Assembly: GCA_031262985.1 (NCBI GenBank)
Contig: JAISGQ010000015.1
Location: 1 to 53,101, forward strand
Length of the DNA: 53,101 bases
Direction of reading: 5' to 3'
From: Oscillospiraceae bacterium
GTDB lineage: Bacteria; Bacillota; Clostridia; Oscillospirales; Acutalibacteraceae
Part shown: piece after piece, positions 49,178 to 53,101 of the stretch
Position numbering within the stretch: the stretch's first letter is position 1
Layout of the letters: each line of letters begins with the position of its first letter
Made by a program: the position numbers and the translations under genes
The notes under the pieces: model-generated
The model's database searches: none
Seen by the model: only the letters and a program-made list of their open reading frames with translations
What the model was told of the DNA's origin: nothing

Positions 49178-50144
49178 TATGCACTGCGACACAGCTACGG
49201 AGTGTGCCTTTAATTTCGGTGGGCGAAGTCTGTCGGAGGGCGCATTTCACCTCTCTCTGAAAAGAGGGGCGTATATAGATTCGTGGGCGCAGGTGTTTGC
49301 CGTTTTTATCCCCGACGAATTGAGAGGGCAGTCGGCGATTGACTACTACGAGCGGGCGCGGGATTATATATACAGCCAGCAGAAGGTGTGCGAAGGTAAA
49401 TTCTACCTCTGTAAAAGCACCGAGGATATAGATAAGTACGCGGGCAAGGGCAGGTGCGCCGCCATTTTGTCAGTGGAGGGAGGAGCAGCCCTCGCCGGAG
49501 ATATTTCGAGGGTGGAAGCTCTCCACAATGACGGAGTTCGCTTAATTACGCTAACATGGAACGGTCCAAATGAGCTTGGAGACGGCAACATGACCGAAAA
49601 CGCAGGCGGGCTGACCGCCTTCGGCAAGGATGTTGTGGCGAAAATGAATGAGCTTGGCATGGCGGTAGATGTATCACATTTGTCGGACAAAGGATTTTAC
49701 GATGTCGCCGAGATTACTAAAGCTCCGATTACTGCTTCCCACTCCTGTTCGAGGAGACTATGCAAGCACTCGCGCAATCTCACAGACGAGATGTTCTGTG
49801 TGATACGGGACACAAAAGGCGCGGTTGGTATAAATTTCTGCACTAAATTTTTGCATGAGGACGAGTACGCGGCGGACATGACGGATATTTTACGCCACAC
49901 GGAGTATTATCTCTCCTTGGGAGGAGATAATACAGTGTGCATAGGCTCGGATTTTGACGGAACGGATATGCCTAAGGGCGTAACGGGAGTTGAGTCGATG
50001 GGAGAACTGTACGAGCTGTTCCTCCGCCACAATTACAGCGAGGACACGGTGCGTAAGATATTTTGGGATAACGCGTATTCGTTTTGGGGCAGAGTGACAG
50101 ATTTCAGTCGTGCCATAAACAAATCAACCAATTTGAAGGGATAG
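49164..50144 (+). CDS. Membrane dipeptidase (peptidase M19)
   Basis: The 326-residue protein starts at ATG 49164, with GGAGG 7-11 nt upstream. M19 renal-dipeptidase motifs are seen: FFDMHCDTATE (first zinc ligands), SVEGGAAL (bridging Glu), VDVSHLSDKGF, ASHSCSRRLCKHSRNLTDE (zinc His), and IGSDFDGTD. The zinc-dependent enzyme hydrolyses dipeptides, often with a D-residue at the C-terminus. No signal peptide is visible, so it is likely cytoplasmic. It overlaps yraN by 14 nt. Confidence 0.92.
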   Translation: MRFFDMHCDTATECAFNFGGRSLSEGAFHLSLKRGAYIDSWAQVFAVFIPDELRGQSAIDYYERARDYIYSQQKVCEGKFYLCKSTEDIDKYAGKGRCAAILSVEGGAALAGDISRVEALHNDGVRLITLTWNGPNELGDGNMTENAGGLTAFGKDVVAKMNELGMAVDVSHLSDKGFYDVAEITKAPITASHSCSRRLCKHSRNLTDEMFCVIRDTKGAVGINFCTKFLHEDEYAADMTDILRHTEYYLSLGGDNTVCIGSDFDGTDMPKGVTGVESMGELYELFLRHNYSEDTVRKIFWDNAYSFWGRVTDFSRAINKSTNLKG

Positions 50145-50151
50145 ATAATCA

Positions 50152-51690
50152 ATGCTTTACACCAGTACAAGAAACAACAACGTGCGTGTCGAGTCGGCAA
50201 GCGCAATAGCCAGAGGTATCTCAGCGGACGGCGGTCTGTATGTGTCTACCGAAATCCCCCGTATCAGCACGGAGGAGTTTGAGGCAATCGCCGTCATGAC
50301 ATACAACGAGCGGGCTGCCTATGTCCTCTCGAAATTCCTCACCGACTTCACCGCAGAGGAGCTGTCAAAGTGCGTTGCCGATGCCTACACAGGCAAATTC
50401 GGAGGAGAAAATATCGCGCCTATTGAGAGCGTCAACAACTCAAAATATGTGCTTGAGCTGTGGCACGGACCTACCTGCGCCTTTAAGGATATGGCGTTGC
50501 AGCTTCTGCCGCACCTCCTCAAAACATCGGTGAGGAAAATTTCAGACGGACGTGAGATTGTCATCCTCGTAGCCACCTCAGGCGACACCGGAAAGGCGGC
50601 TCTCGAGGGCTTTAAGGACGTAGACGGCACGAAGATTATCGTATTTTATCCGGAGGACGGCGTCTCCAACATCCAAAAGCTCCAGATGGTGACGCAGGAG
50701 GGCGGCAATGTCGGAGTATGCGCCGTCAAGGGAAATTTTGACGACTGCCAGACGGGCGTAAAGAAGATATTCACCGACCCCGCGATTGCCGAAGTACTGA
50801 GCGAGAACAACATGGCGTTCTCCTCCGCGAACTCGATTAACTGGGGGCGGCTTGCCCCGCAGATAGTGTACTACATCTCCGCCTACGCCGATATGATGAA
50901 CAACGGGGAGATAGACTACGATGGCGAAAAGGTGAATATAGTCGTTCCCACGGGAAACTTCGGCAACATACTCGCCGCCTACTACGCAAAGCTGATGGGG
51001 CTGCCCGTAGGAAAGCTCATATGCGCGTCAAATGAGAACAACGTCCTCACCGATTTTATCAATACGGGAGTTTATGATAGAAACCGAGCGTTTCGCACTA
51101 CTATGTCGCCCTCCATGGATATTCTGATTTCGAGTAACCTTGAGCGTCTGCTTTTCCACCTCAGCGGCGGCGACAGCGAAAGAGTGAGCCGCTGGATGCA
51201 CGAGTTGAGTACTACAGGCAGATACGAGGTAGACGACGACGTAAAGCAGCAGCTCAGTGAGATGTTCTGCGCCGACTTCTGCAACGACGAAAGCACACAG
51301 GCGGCTATAAGGGAGGAGTACCAGTCGGACGGGTATCTCATTGATACTCACACGGCGGTTGCCTTCAGCGTGTATGACAAATACGTAGCCGCAACGGGAG
51401 ACGCCGGCACGCCCGCGATTATAGTGTCTACCGCAAGCCCGTATAAATTTTCCGAGAGTGTGCTTGGTGCTGTGTCGGAGGAGATACTCGCGGACAATGA
51501 GTTTGACATAATTAATGAGCTTTCTGTTGTGTCGGGAACACCTATTCCTGCGCCTCTCCTCAATCTGAGGGGTAAGGAAGTGCGGTTCGGCGATGTCTGC
51601 ACAGCGAAGGACATGAAGGCGCAGGTATTTAAGATGTTGGGGGTTGAGAATAATCCTAAGACAAGGGAGTTAGTTTATGCTAATGCTTAG
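50152..51690 (+). CDS. thrC: Threonine synthase
   Basis: The 512-residue PLP enzyme belongs to the longer threonine synthase group. N-terminal: LYTSTRNNNVRVESASAIARGIS in part as LYTSTRNNNVRV. The PLP lysine lies in GPTCAFKDMALQLLPHLL (near residue 111). The phosphate-binding SGDTGKAALEGF follows, then VVPTGNFGNILAAYYAKLMG in part as PTGNFGNILAAYYAK. It makes threonine from O-phosphohomoserine. It is 7 nt downstream of the dipeptidase gene, so they are likely cotranscribed, and a terminator follows. Confidence 0.95.
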   Translation: MLYTSTRNNNVRVESASAIARGISADGGLYVSTEIPRISTEEFEAIAVMTYNERAAYVLSKFLTDFTAEELSKCVADAYTGKFGGENIAPIESVNNSKYVLELWHGPTCAFKDMALQLLPHLLKTSVRKISDGREIVILVATSGDTGKAALEGFKDVDGTKIIVFYPEDGVSNIQKLQMVTQEGGNVGVCAVKGNFDDCQTGVKKIFTDPAIAEVLSENNMAFSSANSINWGRLAPQIVYYISAYADMMNNGEIDYDGEKVNIVVPTGNFGNILAAYYAKLMGLPVGKLICASNENNVLTDFINTGVYDRNRAFRTTMSPSMDILISSNLERLLFHLSGGDSERVSRWMHELSTTGRYEVDDDVKQQLSEMFCADFCNDESTQAAIREEYQSDGYLIDTHTAVAFSVYDKYVAATGDAGTPAIIVSTASPYKFSESVLGAVSEEILADNEFDIINELSVVSGTPIPAPLLNLRGKEVRFGDVCTAKDMKAQVFKMLGVENNPKTRELVYANA

Positions 51691-51747
51691 GTGGAAACAA
51701 CTATTGCTTCTGTAATTAGTTGTCGGAGCAATAATATTGCTTTTCGA

Positions 51748-51810
51748 TTAAAAACGGTGCACAAATCAAGGGGAAACCTTGGTTTGTGCGGCTTTTTCGC
51801 GGATTTTTAA
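51748..51810 (+). terminator. Terminator after thrC; repeat family R3, copy 2
   Basis: GCACAAATCAAGG (51759-51771) pairs with CCTTGGTTTGTGC (51777-51789) with one G-U, followed by GGCTTTTTCGCGGATTTTT. The sequence matches the reverse complement of 36116-36187 over AAAAACGGTGCA and CCTTGGT-TGTGCGG-TTTTTCGC. Confidence 0.85.
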
Positions 51811-51855
51811 TCTTTCACAATGAATCAGGGCAAGGAAATGACGCAAAAACAACAT

Positions 51856-51888
51856 GGAGTATCTTGAAATTATCAGTCAAGATACTCC
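51856..51888 (-). terminator. Terminator of the DUF1540-like gene
   Basis: A perfect 12-bp stem GGAGTATCTTGA / TCAAGATACTCC has a 9-nt loop. On the minus strand it is followed by ATGTTGTTTTTGCG. It lies 30 nt beyond the minus-strand stop. Confidence 0.85.
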
Positions 51889-51917
51889 GCATAGCTTTTT
51901 GCGATTTTTACGATGAA

Positions 51918-52115
51918 CTATTTGTTTTTGAATGTGGAGCAAACCGTGTCGCTCTCGCTTATGGCGTAGTTCGGTCCTACATTGATGCTCTTAGCGTGAC
52001 AGCAATTCGCGCTTCCGTGGTAGTAGCAGTTTGTCACATCGCAGTTTATTATGTTGCTGTGGTCATGCTCGTGGGAGTGCTGTTTGCTCTTGCTGTTATT
52101 GCTTTGGTCATTCAT
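51918..52115 (-). CDS. Small cysteine-rich DUF1540-like protein
   Basis: The 65-residue protein starts at ATG 52115 on the minus strand, with AGGGTG 7 nt upstream. A His-rich linker (KQHSHEHDHS) is followed by CDVTNCYYHGSANCCHAKSI and a final SDTVCSTFKNK; cysteines lie at 25, 30, 38, 39 and 59. The spacing of C....C......C.A..I.V...........C..F is the DUF1540 pattern, whose members are small proteins of Clostridia with unknown function and probable metal binding. A candidate sigma-G promoter upstream suggests expression in the forespore. Longer frames on the plus strand here are its antisense shadow. Confidence 0.75.
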   Translation of the reverse strand: MNDQSNNSKSKQHSHEHDHSNIINCDVTNCYYHGSANCCHAKSINVGPNYAISESDTVCSTFKNK

Positions 52116-52166
52116 TTTTTACACCCTGCTTTCAATTTTTATACAGAACTATATTCTGCTCAGTAG

Positions 52167-52196
52167 TAGTATTTACATTTTTTAGAATGTTATTCA
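52167..52196 (-). promoter_or_regulatory. Candidate forespore sigma-G promoter of the DUF1540-like gene
   Basis: On the minus strand TGAATA (52196-52191), exactly 17 nt, then AATACTA (52173-52167). The classical sigma-G pattern is TGAATA-N17/18-CATACTA, so there is one mismatch. The start codon is about 50 nt further on. Confidence 0.6.
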
Positions 52197-52255
52197 TTCG
52201 GATAATTGCCACTACTATTGTTTCGCAAAATACCTTTCAGGAGAGTGATTGTCAA

Positions 52256-52942
52256 TTGGCACTTTGGGTAATAGGCGACCTGCATCTGTCCTTCGGGGAG
52301 GACAAGCCCATGGAGGTTTTCGGCGGGTGGGATAACTACACCGAGCGTCTCCGCAAAAACTGGTGCAATCTTGTATCACAAGACGATACGGTGGTGATTG
52401 CGGGGGATGTTTCGTGGGCGATGAAGCTTGAAAATACATTGGAGGATTTCAGGTTTATACACAGCCTTCCGGGGAGGAAGATTATATTGAAGGGAAACCA
52501 CGACTACTGGTGGACTACGGTCAAGAAGATGGAAGCCTTTCTGTCGGAGAACGAGCTTTCGAGCATATCATTTTTGCTCAACAACTCATTCACGGAGGGA
52601 GATATTGCGATATGCGGCACGAAGGGCATCCCCTCCGACAGCAGCGAAACAGAGGAGAAGATAATCAACCGCGAAGCAGGCAGGCTGAAGATGTCGATAG
52701 AATCGGCAAAGAATCATGGAGGAGAAAAGGTTGCTTTCGTTCACTATCCTCCTATTTACGGCGAGTATGTCAGCGAGAGGATAGTAGACGTGCTACTCGA
52801 ATACGGGGTAAAGCGGTGCTACTACGGACATCTCCACGGATACGCCAAGCACAGGGCGTTCAACGGGGAGTATAGGGGGATAAAATTTCGGCTTATATCC
52901 TGCGACAGCGTGAATTTTTCTCCTGTGCCTGTCACAGACTAA
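52256..52942 (+). CDS. Calcineurin-like metallophosphoesterase
   Basis: The 228-residue protein starts at TTG 52256 behind GGAGAG. Upstream frame extension has no family similarity. The metallophosphoesterase motifs are ALWVIGDLHLSFG (metal ligands D, H), VVIAGDVSWAM, LKGNHDYWW, and YYGHLHGYA. This matches a Firmicute group of small cytoplasmic phosphoesterases with unknown substrate. The stop codon TAA (52940-52942) lies inside the left end of repeat R1 copy 3. Confidence 0.9.
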   Translation: MALWVIGDLHLSFGEDKPMEVFGGWDNYTERLRKNWCNLVSQDDTVVIAGDVSWAMKLENTLEDFRFIHSLPGRKIILKGNHDYWWTTVKKMEAFLSENELSSISFLLNNSFTEGDIAICGTKGIPSDSSETEEKIINREAGRLKMSIESAKNHGGEKVAFVHYPPIYGEYVSERIVDVLLEYGVKRCYYGHLHGYAKHRAFNGEYRGIKFRLISCDSVNFSPVPVTD

Positions 52943-52998
52943 AATCTGTTGCCAAGGAGTTAGAGTTTGGCTCAAGCCTTTGCAAAGGCTTGCATGGT
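52938..52998 (+). repeat. Hairpin-chain repeat family R1, copy 3 (short)
   Basis: The sequence starts ACTAAAATCTGTTGCCAAGG, identical to copy 1 at 6059, and includes the first hairpin CAAGCCTTT/AAAGGCTTG. It then diverges after about 60 nt into a different inverted repeat. The window ends soon after. Confidence 0.8.
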
Positions 52999-53007
52999 TC
53001 ACATTCA

Positions 53008-53100
53008 AAATTAACTAACAAAACAATGCAAGAAAAGCCCCAAAAAACCATATGCGAAAGCTTTTTCGCGCTTTTCTTTGTTGTTTTCTAAGTTAATTTA
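53008..53100. repeat. Long imperfect inverted repeat at the right edge
   Basis: The left arm AAATTAACTAACAAAACAA continuing to GAAAAGCC (53008-53039) pairs with the right arm CGCTTTTCTTTGTTGTTTTC continuing to AAGTTAATTT (53069-53100), with few mismatches over about 30 bp. A central ATGCGAAAGCTTTTTCGC resembles the middle of family R3. It may be a bidirectional terminator or the edge of a small mobile element; the window ends here. Confidence 0.65.
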
Positions 53101-53101
53101 G

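Noticed and set aside
51786-52166. 126-codon plus-strand frame opposite the DUF1540-like gene
   Set aside because: The minus-strand frame has an RBS, a promoter, conserved cysteines and a terminator. The plus-strand frame is its shadow.
1-53101. CRISPR arrays, tRNA or rRNA genes, prophage or transposase genes
   Set aside because: None were seen on either strand. The direct repeats found are few and not regularly spaced.

Overview
The window looks like a chromosomal segment of an endospore-forming member of the Clostridia, probably an Oscillospirales/Ruminococcaceae-type gut Firmicute. The evidence is the Bacillus-like order of housekeeping genes, the spore genes (spoVM, a sipL-like gene, spoIVA, gerW/ytfJ, a dacF/dacB-type carboxypeptidase), strong AGGAGG-type ribosome binding sites, and LysM/SPOCS proteins typical of Clostridia. 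Almost all genes lie on the + strand. The exceptions are a two-gene minus-strand signalling operon (37.7-43.2 kb) and a small DUF1540-like gene near 52 kb.

Layout. 0-7.5 kb: the tail of a glycosyltransferase-like gene, a membrane-anchored LRR protein, a site-2-protease-like M50 peptidase, scpA-scpB, the ytfI/ytfJ(gerW) pair, a sporulation-type D,D-carboxypeptidase, and rluB. 7.7-11 kb: a three-gene biotin-dependent carboxyl-transfer operon (CoA carboxyltransferase, biotin carrier, pyruvate/oxaloacetate carboxyltransferase) that resembles the 12S-1.3S-5S set of a transcarboxylase and lacks a visible biotin carboxylase or sodium-pump subunit. 11.5-25.6 kb: one long housekeeping run, yicC-remA-gmk-rpoZ-priA-def-fmt-(zinc protease)-rsmB-rlmN-prpC-prkC-rsgA-thiN, with almost no gaps. 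25.6-29 kb: a spore-coat basement-layer module, spoVM, sipL-like and spoIVA, with a sigma-E-like promoter in front of sipL. 29-36.1 kb: a potassium-channel-like gene bounded by two identical 42-nt hairpin repeats, a PerR-type regulator, and two large unrecognised membrane proteins with long acidic, repeat-bearing tails. 36.2-43.2 kb: a MetY-type sulfhydrylase, then converging on it a solute-binding lipoprotein and a very large hybrid histidine kinase. 43.4-51.7 kb: rplS with a structured leader, lepB, an accessory, largely AT-rich four-gene insert (DUF7832-like, GyrI-like, GNAT, cupin), then rbgA-rnhB-yraN, a dipeptidase and thrC. 51.7-53.1 kb: the DUF1540-like gene, a metallophosphoesterase, and repeats.

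The most notable non-genic content is two families of dispersed structured repeats. One (about 6.06, 11.08 and 52.94 kb) is a chain of hairpins whose stems differ between copies but stay paired. Copy 1 is also enclosed by perfect 14-nt inverted repeats. The second (36.1 kb on the minus strand, 51.75 kb on the plus strand) is a terminator-like hairpin. Two candidate forespore (sigma-G-like) promoters share the same -10 (AATACTA), one before the D,D-carboxypeptidase and one before the DUF1540-like gene.

All functional calls come from reading translated sequence and motifs by eye. No database search was run. Domain boundaries are approximate.
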